Positions 34,461 to 44,075 of a stretch of DNA of 64,000 nt are shown here, in pieces. The stretch lies in NCBI RefSeq assembly GCF_025384765.1, contig NZ_VHLL01000001.1, forward strand, positions 434,001-498,000. Reading direction: 5' to 3'. A program made the position numbers and the translations under genes. Each line of letters begins with the position of its first letter. Position 1 is the first letter of the stretch. The notes under the pieces are model-generated. The model was not told the origin of the DNA. It searched no databases and worked only from the letters and a program-made list of their open reading frames with translations. The stretch is from Methanoculleus formosensis (GTDB taxonomy: Archaea; Halobacteriota; Methanomicrobia; Methanomicrobiales; Methanoculleaceae).

Positions 34461-35477
34461 ATGAGTTCAAGACCTTTTCATCCGCCGGGAACGTTCCCCG
34501 TTGTTGCCGAGAGGCTTTTTTTTATCAATAAGACCGGGCAGGATCAGCCGCTGGAGAACTACGTGCCGGCCGAGATCTTTGAAGTCGCCAGGACTGATGG
34601 GCAGCGGGCAATCCCGAAGATAGCAAAGGATCTCTCACTGATAAAGGAGATCGAGGCCATCTCCGGCAACCTGCCGACAAACCACCGTTTTGTAAATGCG
34701 GATAGCCGCGATCTTGCATTTCTTCCCGACGAAAGCGTCCATCTGGTCGTGACATCGCCCCCCTACTGGACCCTCAAAAAATATCCCGAGAAAGAGGAAC
34801 AGCTCGGGCAGATTGAGGACTATGAGATCTTCTTAGAGGAACTTGACAGGGTCTGGAGGCATATCTACCGGGTTCTCGTTCCCGGGGGCCGTCTGGTCAT
34901 TGTTGTCGGCGATGTCTGCCTGCCCCGGCGGGAAGCCGGGCGCCATGTCGTCATGCCTCTCCATGCGAGCATCCAGGAGCACTGCCGGAAGATTGGGTTT
35001 GATAACTTGGCGCCGGTCATCTGGTACAAGATTGCCAATGCCTGTTTTGAGGCGGATTCGCCAGGATCGTTCCTGGGAAAACCCTATGAGCCTAACGGGA
35101 TCGTCAAGAACGATATCGAATACATCCTCTTTCAGCGGAAACCCGGCGGTTACCGGAGACCTACGCTCGAGGCACGGCTGCTCTCGGTCATATCCGAGGA
35201 GAACCAGAAGGCATGGTTCCGCCAGATATGGGATCTCAAAGGCGCGTCGACAAAAGATCACCCTGCACCCTACCCTCTGGAACTGGCCGAGAGGCTTGTG
35301 CGGATGTTCTCGTTCGTGGGCGATACCGTCCTCGACCCCTTCGGCGGGACGGGGACAACTGCCCTCGCCGCAGCGCGGTGGGGTCGAAACAGCATCAGCG
35401 TCGAGATAGAAGAAAAATACTTTGTCATGGAGGTTGAACGGTTTACTCATCAGGCAAAACAGTCCCGATTGTTCTGA
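34461..35477 (+). CDS. DNA methyltransferase, N4-cytosine type
   Basis: A 338-residue modification enzyme with motif order IV before I (beta class). The catalytic TSPPYW (about residues 99-104, typical of N4-cytosine enzymes) is followed by a SAM-binding DPFGGTGTTALAA near 292. Intervening blocks RVLVPGGRLVIVVGDV and the central target-recognition part fit the class. A GTG six bases upstream is an alternative start. The broken endonuclease gene follows after 13 bases, so this was one restriction-modification pair. The recognised sequence is unknown. Confidence 0.87.
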   Translation: MSSRPFHPPGTFPVVAERLFFINKTGQDQPLENYVPAEIFEVARTDGQRAIPKIAKDLSLIKEIEAISGNLPTNHRFVNADSRDLAFLPDESVHLVVTSPPYWTLKKYPEKEEQLGQIEDYEIFLEELDRVWRHIYRVLVPGGRLVIVVGDVCLPRREAGRHVVMPLHASIQEHCRKIGFDNLAPVIWYKIANACFEADSPGSFLGKPYEPNGIVKNDIEYILFQRKPGGYRRPTLEARLLSVISEENQKAWFRQIWDLKGASTKDHPAPYPLELAERLVRMFSFVGDTVLDPFGGTGTTALAAARWGRNSISVEIEEKYFVMEVERFTHQAKQSRLF

Positions 35478-35490
35478 TAGAGGTTGGCCT

Positions 35491-36262
35491 ATGGTGAGTG
35501 AGAGGATTCTCCGGGAGATTTCCCGGGATGACTATTTTTCTTGTGCGGTGCGGTATTTCTGGGATAAGAGGGCGTCGCAGGCAAAAGATCAGAATGATCG
35601 TGGTGTAAGAGATCAGGGCTTTCGTTCGGAAGCGACGGGCGGAAAGCATATGAATGGATTCTTTTCGCTAATCCGAAATCTGCTGGTGGATATCGGGGTG
35701 CCTGAGGGAGATATCTGCACGCGGAAGAGATCGCTCGACCTTCCGGGGTACTTCCGGGCGGAGAAGCAGTGGGATCTTATCGTTATCAAACACCGTCCTG
35801 ATGGAAAGAAGGAACTGGTTGCCGTCCTTGAACTGAAGTCCCAGAAGGGCCCGTCATTTGGGAACAACATCAATAACCGGGCTGAGGAGGTTTTAGGGAG
35901 CGCATACGATCTCTGGACTGCCTACCGGGAGGGAGGGGGCCTTCAAAACGTCCCCGTCGCCCTGGCTTGGGTATATGCTCCTGCTGGAAGACTGTGAGAG
36001 ATCGCGAACGAGCGTGAGGAACAATGAGCCGCACTTTGAGGTTTTCCCCGAGTTTAAGGGCGCTTCTTACATCGAACGCTATCACCAGACCTGTCTTAGG
36101 CTGGTGCGGGAAAGAGTCTATTCCGAGGTATGCTACCTGCTTGCGCAGGAAGAGGATAAGGCGAAACCCCGGAACTACTCCGAGCCGGATGAGGTCTTAT
36201 CGGGGTCCCGGTTCCTGCGGTCCCTGTGTTCACATCTGAACAACTTCTACAAGATAGCATAA
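35491..36262 (+). pseudogene. Frameshifted XhoI/PaeR7I-family restriction endonuclease
   Basis: Two overlapping frames together make one endonuclease of the XhoI/PaeR7I family. Frame one (35491-35997) holds the PD-(D/E)xK site: KQWDLIVIKH, then AVLELKSQKGPSFGNNINNR. The family's next block, PWLGYMLLLEDC, is in the other frame, which runs to 36262 (FPEFKGASYIERY, NFYKIA end). The shift falls near 35956-35962; removing one base there restores a continuous reading frame. The truncated product keeps the active-site residues but lacks the C-terminal third. A sequencing error cannot be excluded. Confidence 0.82.
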
Positions 36263-36336
36263 CCCCGGCCGCGCGCGGCTGGAATCCTGGGGATGAAGGG
36301 GTTCTCGACCCCCGACAGGAAGTAAGAGACGGATAT

Positions 36337-37671
36337 TTACCCCATCGTCAGCACGAACCGCACCGCCGCGACGATCATCGGCATCGTGATGAGGAGGATC
36401 AGCATCACCGTCACGAACCCGCTGATCGAGGCGACGACCCGCTGCGCGTATTGAGACCAGCCCCGCCGCTCGAAGAACCGCTCCACGCCTTCTTTCATCA
36501 TGTAGCCGCCGTCGAGTGGGACGATCGGTATGGCGTTGAACATCCCGACCAGCAGGTTGAACCACCCCGTCCAGAAGAGGAGGTGGACCGTGCCCCAGAA
36601 GAGAGGGAACGGCTCCTCCCAGGCGATCTGCTCGGGGGTATCGGTGAGCAGGATCCCGAGCTGCTGGGAGTTGCCCTGGATGAAGGCGTCGATCGGGGCT
36701 ATTGTCAGGTAGAGCGGCGCGAGAAGCCCGAGATCCGCGATGTTTCCGATATGCTCCTTCACCGCGGGAGCGTTGTAGTAGTAGACCCCCATGAACCCGG
36801 TGTCCCGGTCGCCGCCGAGCTCTTTCGGCCATTCATCCAGGGTAAGGGTGTAGGTGCTCTCGACCCCGTCCTTTTCGGCCGTCAGGGTGACCGTCTCTCC
36901 CGGCCGCATCTCCTCCATCGCCGCCGAGACCTCCTCCTGGCTTGCCACGGGAACGCCGTTTATGCTCGTGATGACCGAGTAGCCCGGAATCCCCGCGTCG
37001 GCTGCGGGGTAGTCCTGGTAGACTCCCTGGACGAGCGGAACCGCAAGGGGCGTCGCCATCCCCACGAGGAGGAACATCGCTGCAAAGCACGCGAGGCCGA
37101 ATACGATGTTGTTCGTGATCCCGGCGCCGAACATCCGGATCTTCGGCATCCCCTTCGCCGCTTCCACGTCCTCCTCTTCGGGCTCGACAAATGCCCCTAT
37201 CGGGACGACGGCGATGAGGAGGCCCATGCTCTTCACCCGCATATCCTCGACCCGGGCGAGGATGGCGTGGCCGAACTCGTGGATGACGATCGTGAGGAGG
37301 AGGCCGAGGACGACGGCCGCGGTGATCGGGATCGCCTGGTTGACGCCTGGTATCGCGAGGAGGTTTCTCGGGTCGTAGATCCCGGTCGGCTCTGGGGTGT
37401 GCACCAGATACTGGGGGACCGCGAGGAGCAGGGCGAGGGTCATGAAGGCCGAGACCACGACGACCAGCAGGACCCCGAGCGTCGCGTAGACCCGGAGCGG
37501 ACGCCGGAACTTCTGGAACCAGTCGAAGAAGCCGACCCGCTCGGTCTTGATGGCGAGGATCGGGCCGAAGAACATGACGTGATCCTTGAACAGCCCTCGT
37601 TCGCGGATGTAGTAGGCTATCAGGAGATATGCCGCGACGAGGAGAAGGAGTATCTGGAGCCAGTTCATCAC
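36337..37671 (-). CDS. Site-2 protease family membrane metalloprotease with PDZ domain
   Basis: A 444-residue M50/RseP-like intramembrane protease. The zinc motif HEFGH (about residues 128-132) lies in a membrane helix. A PDZ domain (about 215-275; GYSVITSINGVPVASQEEV) is inserted, and the second catalytic motif NAIPIVPLDGGYMM (about 385-398) supplies the Asp ligand. Two N-terminal and several C-terminal helices complete the fold. It likely cleaves membrane-bound regulators. It is convergent with the decayed endonuclease and upstream of nothing obvious to act on. Confidence 0.92.
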   Translation of the reverse strand: MMNWLQILLLLVAAYLLIAYYIRERGLFKDHVMFFGPILAIKTERVGFFDWFQKFRRPLRVYATLGVLLVVVVSAFMTLALLLAVPQYLVHTPEPTGIYDPRNLLAIPGVNQAIPITAAVVLGLLLTIVIHEFGHAILARVEDMRVKSMGLLIAVVPIGAFVEPEEEDVEAAKGMPKIRMFGAGITNNIVFGLACFAAMFLLVGMATPLAVPLVQGVYQDYPAADAGIPGYSVITSINGVPVASQEEVSAAMEEMRPGETVTLTAEKDGVESTYTLTLDEWPKELGGDRDTGFMGVYYYNAPAVKEHIGNIADLGLLAPLYLTIAPIDAFIQGNSQQLGILLTDTPEQIAWEEPFPLFWGTVHLLFWTGWFNLLVGMFNAIPIVPLDGGYMMKEGVERFFERRGWSQYAQRVVASISGFVTVMLILLITMPMIVAAVRFVLTMG

Positions 37672-37705
37672 TCACGGTTGGGGCGCGTGAGGCATAAAAT
37701 CTTGG

Positions 37706-38365
37706 TCAGGCAAAATCCTGCATGGTTGTCTGGCAGAGGTTCGAGACCGTCTTCCAGCTCCGGCGGGCGCAGGGCGGCGGGCTCCCGTGCTCCCGGATGT
37801 AGCCCCGGAGGAACTCGATGGTCACCGAATCAGAGGGGTAACCGCTCCCGATCGCCCCGTACTGCTGCTCGAGTTCCCGGATCGCCCGGTCGCGGGTGAC
37901 TTTCGCGACGATGCTCGCCGCGCCGACGATCTTGTACCGGTCGTCGGCGCGGTGCTCGGCGACGATCCTGCAGGGATAGTCGAGGAACCCCGCGACCGTC
38001 CGCCCGTAGCGTTCCGCGTTCACGTCGCAGGCGTCCACGTAGGCCGACTCCGGCTGGAGTCCCGCGATCGCTTCGGCGTGGAGTTCGGCCACGCAGGTGT
38101 TCATGCTCATCCTGCTCCGGGCATCGTCGATCCCGGAGGCGTCGATGGTGACGATCGCTATCGAAAAATCGCGGTAGAGGATCTCGTAGAGCGCCTCGCG
38201 CTGTTTCGGCCGGAGCGCCTTCGAGTCCCGGATGGGAAGACCCGCAAGGTCTTCGATATCCCGGCACCCGACGGCGGCGACGACCATCGGGCCGAGAACC
38301 GAGCCTTTCCCCGCTTCGTCAACCCCGCAGATCACACAAAGTGGTTTATTCGCAAGGTATTTCAA
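37706..38365 (-). CDS. rnhB: Ribonuclease HII
   Basis: RNase HII removes RNA from RNA/DNA hybrids and single ribonucleotides in DNA. In the 219-residue protein, GVDEAGKGSVLGPMVVA gives the first catalytic Asp-Glu, DSKAL follows, and AYVDACDV supplies the third Asp. IVGAASIVAKVTRD, including the last conserved acidic position, and the archaeal-type GYPSD and WKTV blocks complete the set. The start is not sharply defined: a GTG inside PLCVICGVDEAGKG would give a slightly shorter protein. It is divergent from the TrkA-like gene. Confidence 0.93.
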   Translation of the reverse strand: MKYLANKPLCVICGVDEAGKGSVLGPMVVAAVGCRDIEDLAGLPIRDSKALRPKQREALYEILYRDFSIAIVTIDASGIDDARSRMSMNTCVAELHAEAIAGLQPESAYVDACDVNAERYGRTVAGFLDYPCRIVAEHRADDRYKIVGAASIVAKVTRDRAIRELEQQYGAIGSGYPSDSVTIEFLRGYIREHGSPPPCARRSWKTVSNLCQTTMQDFA

Positions 38366-38388
38366 TCCCGGCGGTTGAATCCAGATGG

Positions 38389-39054
38389 ATGTACACCATC
38401 ATCGTCGGCCTTGGCGGAATCGGCCGGAACCTGACTGCGATCGCCGTCAACGCCGGCGACTCCGTGGTGGTGATCGACCAGGACGAGGAACGCGCGAGCG
38501 ATATCCTGGAGCACTACGACGTCCTCGCCATCACCGGGAACGCGACCGATAAATCGGTGCTCGAGGACGCCGGGATCGACCGGGCGGACGCCCTGGTCGC
38601 CACGACGAGTGACGATGCAGTGAACTTGATGACCTGCTGGCTCGCGAAACGCTATGACGTCAGAAACGTCGTCTCGATCGTCAACCAGAAAGAGCACTCC
38701 GATCTCTTCAACGAGGTCGGGGTGAAGATCAGCGAGAACCCCGACGAGCTGGTGGCGACCCGTCTCTACTACTGGGCAAAGAGCCCGAACCTCCAGCAGG
38801 TCGCCTCGATCCCCGGCGGCACCATCTTCGAGATCGTCGCCGAGGAGGGTGCGCCGATCGTCGATCACGAGATCCGCGACCTCGAAGTCCGCGACTTCGT
38901 CTTCATCGCTATCCGGCGTGCGGGAGGCGACCTCATCATCCCGAGCGGCACCGTCCGTATCCGGCCGGGCGACGTCATCACGGTGTTTACGAAAAAAGAG
39001 GCGGAGACGGAGACCTTAAAGACCCTCAACAAGCAGCTGATACGCTCAGGATAG
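38389..39054 (+). CDS. TrkA-type potassium channel/transporter regulatory protein
   Basis: A 221-residue cytoplasmic protein. The RCK-N (TrkA-N) domain has the NAD-binding motif [10 protein letters not shown] at residue 6, an acidic end of strand two (VVIDQD) and the TGNATD block. A TrkA-C domain (about 140-221; [22 protein letters not shown]) follows. It would gate a potassium channel or Trk transporter encoded elsewhere. The ATG at 38389 fits the family; the longer frame overlaps the rnhB promoter. Its 3' end overlaps the GGR gene by nine bases. Confidence 0.9.
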   Translation: MYTIIVGLGGIGRNLTAIAVNAGDSVVVIDQDEERASDILEHYDVLAITGNATDKSVLEDAGIDRADALVATTSDDAVNLMTCWLAKRYDVRNVVSIVNQKEHSDLFNEVGVKISENPDELVATRLYYWAKSPNLQQVASIPGGTIFEIVAEEGAPIVDHEIRDLEVRDFVFIAIRRAGGDLIIPSGTVRIRPGDVITVFTKKEAETETLKTLNKQLIRSG

Positions 39055-40242
39055 CGTATCTTTCAGCGCTTTGAGTTCGAGGAGCATTTTCGGGTTCCGC
39101 TTGATCAGTTCCTTGATGAGAGCCAGGACCGAGAACTCGCTGAAACTGATGCTTGCAATCGATTCCGCGAGGGTGTTGAGTTTCGCATCGTCGAGGGTGA
39201 CGAAGTACTCCTTGACCTTGTAGTTCCGCTCGATGCCCGCGCCCATCTTCGATGCCCGCCATTCCAGGTCGTAGGGCATCAGCGCCTCCTTCGAGCAGTT
39301 GCCCGCCTCGATGCATCTTGAGGCCACCTGAGCGGCGAGCCGTCCGGTGTACATGGCGTTTCCTATCCCGCCGCCGGTGATGGGATCGACGACCCTCGCC
39401 GCGTCTCCGGCGACCATGAGCCCATCGGCAACCGTACAGGCAAGCGGCCGGCAGACAGGAACTCCGCCCACGATCATCTCGATCGTCTTTCCGTCGGGGA
39501 AGTTCTTCGCGACGAACCGGTCAAGGTAGTCCTTTGCCCGGGCACCGTCGCGGCTCATCTTTCCGGTGATCCCGATCCCGACGTTCGCCGTCCGGTCGCC
39601 CTTCGGGAAGATCCAGAGGTAGCCTTCGGGTGCGACCTCGTTGCCCAGGTAGAAGTCGGTGCAGCCCGGCTCGATATCGATATCCGTCATCACATACTGG
39701 GCGCAGCTCATCATCTCCCGGAGGGGGACGACGGTATTGAGCCCGGCCCGACGGGCGAACTGCGCCTCCGTGCCGTCGGCGGCGATGACGACCTCGGAGC
39801 GGATCTCCGCCGGCGTGCCGACCGAGAGCACCTTCGCGCCCCGGACAGCCCCGTTCTCCATGATCGGCTCGGTCGCCCGGGTCTTGACGATCACGTCCGC
39901 CCCGGCTTCGGCCGCTTGCCAGACGAGTTCGCGGTCAAAGACCTTCCGGTCGAGGACGTAGCCGACCTCGTTTCCCGCCCGGGCCTGATCGAGGCAGATG
40001 GCGGTGCCGTTCGGGGCGATGATCCGGGCACTCTCGATATCGGCGGATATCCAGCGCGGGTCGGGCCTGACGTACTCTTTCAAGAGTTCTTTGCCGATCC
40101 CCTCTGCGCACCGGACGGGCGTGCCGATCGCAGAGCGCTTCTCGATGAGGCAGACCGAGTTCCCCGCCTCGGCCGCCGTCTTTGCCGCAAGAGCGCCGGC
40201 CGGTCCGCCCCCGATGATGAGGATATCGTAGTTACTCTTCAT
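39046..40242 (-). CDS. Geranylgeranyl reductase family flavoprotein
   Basis: A 398-residue FAD enzyme that saturates the isoprenoid chains of archaeal membrane lipids (digeranylgeranylglycerophospholipid reductase family). [14 protein letters not shown] is the N-terminal dinucleotide motif, [10 protein letters not shown] the characteristic PxxCAxG-like block, and [21 protein letters not shown] the C-terminal FAD motif. The adjoining ferredoxin gene overlaps by 11 bases upstream, which fits a ferredoxin-dependent reductase. The frame is open upstream of the chosen ATG only through the ferredoxin gene. Confidence 0.92.
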   Translation of the reverse strand: MKSNYDILIIGGGPAGALAAKTAAEAGNSVCLIEKRSAIGTPVRCAEGIGKELLKEYVRPDPRWISADIESARIIAPNGTAICLDQARAGNEVGYVLDRKVFDRELVWQAAEAGADVIVKTRATEPIMENGAVRGAKVLSVGTPAEIRSEVVIAADGTEAQFARRAGLNTVVPLREMMSCAQYVMTDIDIEPGCTDFYLGNEVAPEGYLWIFPKGDRTANVGIGITGKMSRDGARAKDYLDRFVAKNFPDGKTIEMIVGGVPVCRPLACTVADGLMVAGDAARVVDPITGGGIGNAMYTGRLAAQVASRCIEAGNCSKEALMPYDLEWRASKMGAGIERNYKVKEYFVTLDDAKLNTLAESIASISFSEFSVLALIKELIKRNPKMLLELKALKDTLS

Positions 40243-40417
40243 GGTCGACCTCCAGTGCTCCGAGCGGGCACGCTCGCGCGCAGATACCGCAGGCGATGCA
40301 CTCCCCCTCAAGGCTGAGGTAGGCGTCGATCAGCTCGAGCGCATCCTCGGGACAGACTGCGACGCAGGTGCCGCAATATCCGCACTTGTCTCGGTTTATC
40401 CTGAGCATTGTACACAT
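40232..40417 (-). CDS. 2[4Fe-4S] ferredoxin, likely electron donor to GGR
   Basis: A 61-residue bacterial-type ferredoxin with two CxxCxxC-x3-CP sets: [12 protein letters not shown] (about residues 12-23) and [12 protein letters not shown] (about 40-51). It overlaps the GGR gene by 11 bases, so the two are translated together. A CATAAAGG box at about 40442-40449 lies some 26 bases before the ATG, giving an almost leaderless message. An internal ATG three codons in is an alternative start. Confidence 0.92.
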   Translation of the reverse strand: MCTMLRINRDKCGYCGTCVAVCPEDALELIDAYLSLEGECIACGICARACPLGALEVDHEE

Positions 40418-40551
40418 AATGTCTTTTGTCCCGCAAAAACCTTTATGTCCCTTGCTTGAGTTGCAGCACCCGGACGTCTCGTTTTGATACCGGATTGGTG
40501 TCCCATAGTCCCGGACTGCCCGGCCCGGGCGGTGCGGCGATCGCTACGCTA

Positions 40552-40558
40552 TTTTATA
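40552..40558 (+). promoter_or_regulatory. TATA-like box of the cbi operon
   Basis: TTTTATA lies in the 169-base spacer upstream of cbiT, about 30 bases before the GTG. It is the only A/T-rich patch near the start, so it probably drives the whole cbiT-E operon. I see no clear operator palindrome next to it. Confidence 0.45.
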
Positions 40559-40586
40559 GACGTTAGCCCAAATCTATCTGGGTAAC

Positions 40587-41126
40587 GTGAACACTATGGG
40601 ATTGAAGGGTGGACCAACAGAGGACGAGGTCATGGCCGTCTCGCTCGCAAAACTCGGTATCCGTCCGGGCGACCGGGTGGTCGATCTCGGGTGCGGGACG
40701 GGGAAGGTCGCCGTCGCTCTATCGGAGACGGCGGGGCGGGTCTACGCCATCGACCGGCGGCCGGAGGCGGTCGCCTATGCCCGGGATGCGGCGACTCGCG
40801 CCGGCAGGGGCAACATCGAGTTCTTCGAGGGCGACGCGGTGGAGATCCTCCCCGGGCTGGGCCCGCTCGACGCAGCCTTCGTCGGCGGGTCCCGCCGTCT
40901 ACCGGAGGTCCTCGCTCTCCTCGCCGACCAGGTGCGGGGGAGGATCGTCGTGAACGCGGTGATGGTCGGGACGCTTCATGAGGCGATAGCAACCATGCGG
41001 CGCCTCGGGATCTTTGTCGAGGCCATCCACCTCCAGGTCTCCCGGTCGGCCGATATTGCCGGCGGGACGATGTTCAAACCGATCAATCCCGTCTACATCG
41101 TCGTCGGGGGTGCCGGGTGCTCGTAG
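40587..41126 (+). CDS. cbiT: Cobalt-precorrin-6B C15-methyltransferase (decarboxylating)
   Basis: CbiT methylates C15 and removes the acetate side chain at C12 of the corrin ring. The 179-residue Rossmann methyltransferase begins GLKGGPTEDEVMAVSL, the family signature, followed by SAM motif VVDLGCGTGKVAVAL near residue 31, AIDRRPEA and a C-terminal GGTMFKPINPVYIVVG. It starts at GTG (or ATG 40596). It opens the operon and overlaps cbiL by ten bases. Confidence 0.92.
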   Translation: MNTMGLKGGPTEDEVMAVSLAKLGIRPGDRVVDLGCGTGKVAVALSETAGRVYAIDRRPEAVAYARDAATRAGRGNIEFFEGDAVEILPGLGPLDAAFVGGSRRLPEVLALLADQVRGRIVVNAVMVGTLHEAIATMRRLGIFVEAIHLQVSRSADIAGGTMFKPINPVYIVVGGAGCS

Positions 41127-41734
41127 GCGTGGGGCTCGGGCCGGGCGACCCGGAACTCCTGACGCTCCGGGCGGTCAGGCTTCTGGGCGAGGCGTCGGCG
41201 GTCTTTGTCCCCGGAAACCTTGCCTACGATCTGGTGCGGCCATACCGGCCCGATGCCGCCGTCCTCAACTTCCCGATGACGAACGACGAGGGCTATATCC
41301 GCAGGTGCCTGGAGGAGAACGCCGACCGGATCGCGCCGTACGCGAGAAACGGTCTTACGGTGTTCGGGATCATCGGCGACCCGAACTTCTACTCGACGTT
41401 CTCACGGCTCTGCGAGGTGATCGCCGGACGCTACCCGGATGTCTCGTTTGCAACCGAGCCCGGGATCAGTTCCATCACCGCGTTTGCGTCGGTCGCAAAC
41501 GTCCCGGTGGCCGGGGGATTCTTTGTCTCGGACGGGAACGAACAGGAGGCGCGGATCTTCATGAAGGTCCGGCGACCGGCGGCGCTCGCGGCCTCCCTCT
41601 CAGAGGAGGGCTACTCGGAGTTCGTCCTCGTCGAGCGGATGTTCATGCCGGAGCAGCGGGTCTACCGGGGGGCCGATCTCCCCGAGAAGAGCGACTACTT
41701 CTCGATCCTCTTTGCGAGGCGGTCGCATGCATAA
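41117..41734 (+). CDS. cbiL: Cobalt-factor II C20-methyltransferase
   Basis: CbiL adds the C20 methyl group, an early step of the anaerobic corrin pathway. The 205-residue tetrapyrrole methylase has the N-terminal VGVGLGPGDPELLTLRAV block, GDPNFYSTFSRL in the active-site loop, and EPGISSITAFAS with the CbiL-type VPV. It starts at GTG inside the cbiT end. It is slightly shorter than some CbiL proteins at the C-terminus. Confidence 0.9.
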   Translation: MLVGVGLGPGDPELLTLRAVRLLGEASAVFVPGNLAYDLVRPYRPDAAVLNFPMTNDEGYIRRCLEENADRIAPYARNGLTVFGIIGDPNFYSTFSRLCEVIAGRYPDVSFATEPGISSITAFASVANVPVAGGFFVSDGNEQEARIFMKVRRPAALAASLSEEGYSEFVLVERMFMPEQRVYRGADLPEKSDYFSILFARRSHA

Positions 41735-42443
41735 GTTCTACATCGTGGGTGCGGGGCCGGGGGCGCCCGACCTCATCACCGTCCGGGGGATGGACCTCCT
41801 CCGGCGGGCGGATGTCCTCATCTACGCGGGTTCGCTCGTGAACCCGGCGCTTGTTGCGGAGTCGGGTGCGGGGGTGAGACTCGACAGCTGGGGGATGACA
41901 CTCCCCGAGATCGTCGATGCTGTTGACGAGCACGTCCGGGCGGGGAGGCTCGTCGTCCGGCTCCACTCCGGCGATCCGGCGCTCTACGGCGCGATTGTCG
42001 AGCAGATGGCGGAACTCGAGCGGCGCGGGATCGAGGCCGAGATCGTCCCGGGAGTCTCGTCGCTCTTTGCGGCCGCTGCAGCCCTGAAGACCCAGTTCAC
42101 CCTCCGTGACGTCTCCGAGAGCCTGGTCGTCACCCGCCCGGCGGGGGCGACGCTTGAGGCCGACCTGATCCCCGAGTTCTCCCGCCTCGGGCAGACGATG
42201 GTGATCTTCCTCGGGACGGAGCGGATGGAGGAGGTCCTCGCGCGGGTGGAGTGCCCGCCCGAGACCCCGGCGGCGGTCGTCTACCACGCTTCCTGGCCCG
42301 ACCAGAAGGTCGTCCGGGGGACGGTGGCTGATATCGCACAAAAGGCCCGGGAGGCCGGGATCGAGCGGACGGCGCTGATCGTCATCGGGAAGGCGATCGA
42401 AGGGGCAACGTCCGGGTTCGGGAGGTCGGTCCTCTACTCATGA
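41727..42443 (+). CDS. cbiF: Cobalt-precorrin-4 C11-methyltransferase
   Basis: CbiF methylates C11. The 238-residue protein shows FYIVGAGPGAPDLITVRG at the N-terminus, YAGSLVN, RLHSGDPALYGAI in the SAM loop and EIVPGVSSLFAAAAAL, all CbiF/CobM signatures. The ATG at 41727 overlaps the cbiL stop region by eight bases; the frame is open five codons further upstream. Confidence 0.93.
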   Translation: MHKFYIVGAGPGAPDLITVRGMDLLRRADVLIYAGSLVNPALVAESGAGVRLDSWGMTLPEIVDAVDEHVRAGRLVVRLHSGDPALYGAIVEQMAELERRGIEAEIVPGVSSLFAAAAALKTQFTLRDVSESLVVTRPAGATLEADLIPEFSRLGQTMVIFLGTERMEEVLARVECPPETPAAVVYHASWPDQKVVRGTVADIAQKAREAGIERTALIVIGKAIEGATSGFGRSVLYS

Positions 42444-43312
42444 CCCGGACGGTCGTGATCGCGCTCGAGCGGTTCCTCCCCGACGCCCGCCGGATCGCGG
42501 ATGCTCTCGGCGCCGACGTCCTTCCCTACGGCCCGGATGCCTTCCGTGCGGCGTTTGCCGGCTACTCCCGGATCGTCGCCCTGATGTCGGCCGGGATCGC
42601 TGTGCGGGGGATCGCGCCCCTCCTCACCGAGAAGTGGCGCGACCCGGCGGTGGTGGTGGTCGGGCCAGACCTGCGGTATGCCGTCCCGGTCGTCGGCGGG
42701 CACCACGGCGGAAACGACCTTGCCCGGGAACTCGCCGCCCTCGGGATTGAGGCAGTGATCACGACCGCGACCGAGACGCGAGGAAGGGAGTCGGTCGAGG
42801 GGATAGCCGCCCGCACGGGCTATGACGTCGTGAACCGCGACTCCACGAGGGCGGTGAACGCCGCGATACTGGACGGCGACGTGCCCCTCTATGCGGTCAC
42901 CGGCCCCGGGATCGTCGTCGCGGGCCCGGCCGTCTCCCTCCTCGTCCGGGAGGGGGAGTACATCGTCGGTATCGGGTGCCGGAAGGGCGTCGGCGCGACC
43001 GAGGTGGCAGGAGCCGTCCGGCAGGCACTCACAGAGGCCGGGATAGCCGAGGGCGAGGTCCTCGTCTATGCGACGACCACACAGAAGCGTGGGGAGGAAG
43101 GACTCCTCCGGGCTGTTGCCGACCTCGGCGGTAACCTTGTCTTCCTGGACGACGAAACGTTGAACGCACAGGAGGCACCTTCTCCCTCGCGGGCCTCCCT
43201 GATCGGGCTTTCCGGGGTCGCGGAACCCGCGGCCCTCGCGGCCTCGAAGCGCAAGGTTCTGGTTCTTGCCAAACAGACGTATGGTGGTGTCACGGTTGCA
43301 ATCGCACGATAA
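42440..43312 (+). CDS. cbiG: Cobalt-precorrin-5A hydrolase
   Basis: CbiG opens the delta-lactone ring and releases acetaldehyde (C20). The 290-residue protein has an N-terminal domain with IVALMSAGIAVRGIAPLL, a middle part with VVGGHHGGNDLAREL, and the C-terminal CbiG domain (about residues 170-290) with GIGCRKGVGATEV. The ATGA overlap with cbiF indicates coupling, and the 3' end overlaps cbiH by 32 bases. Confidence 0.93.
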   Translation: MTRTVVIALERFLPDARRIADALGADVLPYGPDAFRAAFAGYSRIVALMSAGIAVRGIAPLLTEKWRDPAVVVVGPDLRYAVPVVGGHHGGNDLARELAALGIEAVITTATETRGRESVEGIAARTGYDVVNRDSTRAVNAAILDGDVPLYAVTGPGIVVAGPAVSLLVREGEYIVGIGCRKGVGATEVAGAVRQALTEAGIAEGEVLVYATTTQKRGEEGLLRAVADLGGNLVFLDDETLNAQEAPSPSRASLIGLSGVAEPAALAASKRKVLVLAKQTYGGVTVAIAR

Positions 43313-44075
43313 CAGGGGAAAACTCTACGTCGTCGGCACCGGCCCCGGCGACCTGTTGCAGATGACACCCCGCGCCTTAAAAGCCCTTGGCGAGGCAGAC
43401 TGCGTCATCGGCAACGGGTTCTACCTCGATCTCGTCGAGCCGATGCTCGCCGGAAAAGAGGTGATCCGGAGCAGCATGGGCAAGGAGGTCGACCGGGCCT
43501 CACGCGCGCTCGAACTCGCACGCGACCGTGTCGTCGCGATGGTGAGCGGCGGCGATGCCGGGGTCTACGGGATGGCGAGCATCGTGCTCGAGGTGGCCGA
43601 ACGGTCGGGCACGACGGTAGCGGTCGAGATCATCCCCGGGATAACGGCCGCAGTCTCGGCGGGGGCACGGCTTGGTTCGCCGCTCTCGGGCGACTACGTC
43701 ACGATGAGCCTCTCGGACCTCCTGACCCCCCGGGAGGAGATCGAGCGGAGGCTCGATCTTGCGTTCCGGATGCGGGTGCCGGTCGTCCTCTATAACCCGA
43801 GATCACGGGGGAGGCCGCACAACCTCGATGCGGCGGTCGCGATCGCCCGCCGCCACCTCCCGGAGACGACACCGGTCGGGGTGATCAAGAACGCCTACCG
43901 GGAGGGGGAGGAGCGGTTGATCACGACGCTTCGGGAGTTCAACGACCACTTCGCCTTCGTGGACATGCATTCGATCGTTTTTATCGGCGGAGAAGAGACC
44001 AGGATCTGGAGGGATGAGACTGATGCAAGAGGAATCATCACGCCCCGGGGATATCACCGGAAGTACGTATACTGA
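43281..44075 (+). CDS. cbiH: Cobalt-factor III / precorrin-3B C17-methyltransferase
   Basis: CbiH methylates C17 and drives ring contraction. The 264-residue protein has LYVVGTGPGDLLQMTPRAL, the MVSGGDAGVYGMAS SAM loop, EIIPGITAAVSAGARLG with the CobJ/CbiH SPLSGDYVTMSLSDLLTP block, and a C-terminal SIVFIGG. It starts within cbiG. Two in-frame GTG codons follow the ATG directly, so the exact start is open by a few residues. It is the plain CbiH form without an extra ferredoxin or CbiG fusion. Confidence 0.92.
   Translation: MVVSRLQSHDNRGKLYVVGTGPGDLLQMTPRALKALGEADCVIGNGFYLDLVEPMLAGKEVIRSSMGKEVDRASRALELARDRVVAMVSGGDAGVYGMASIVLEVAERSGTTVAVEIIPGITAAVSAGARLGSPLSGDYVTMSLSDLLTPREEIERRLDLAFRMRVPVVLYNPRSRGRPHNLDAAVAIARRHLPETTPVGVIKNAYREGEERLITTLREFNDHFAFVDMHSIVFIGGEETRIWRDETDARGIITPRGYHRKYVY

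Noticed and set aside
36226-37899. 557-codon plus-strand frame
   Set aside because: It is antisense to the site-2 protease and its neighbour, with low-complexity composition. HEFGH and PLDGG motifs on the other strand settle the matter.
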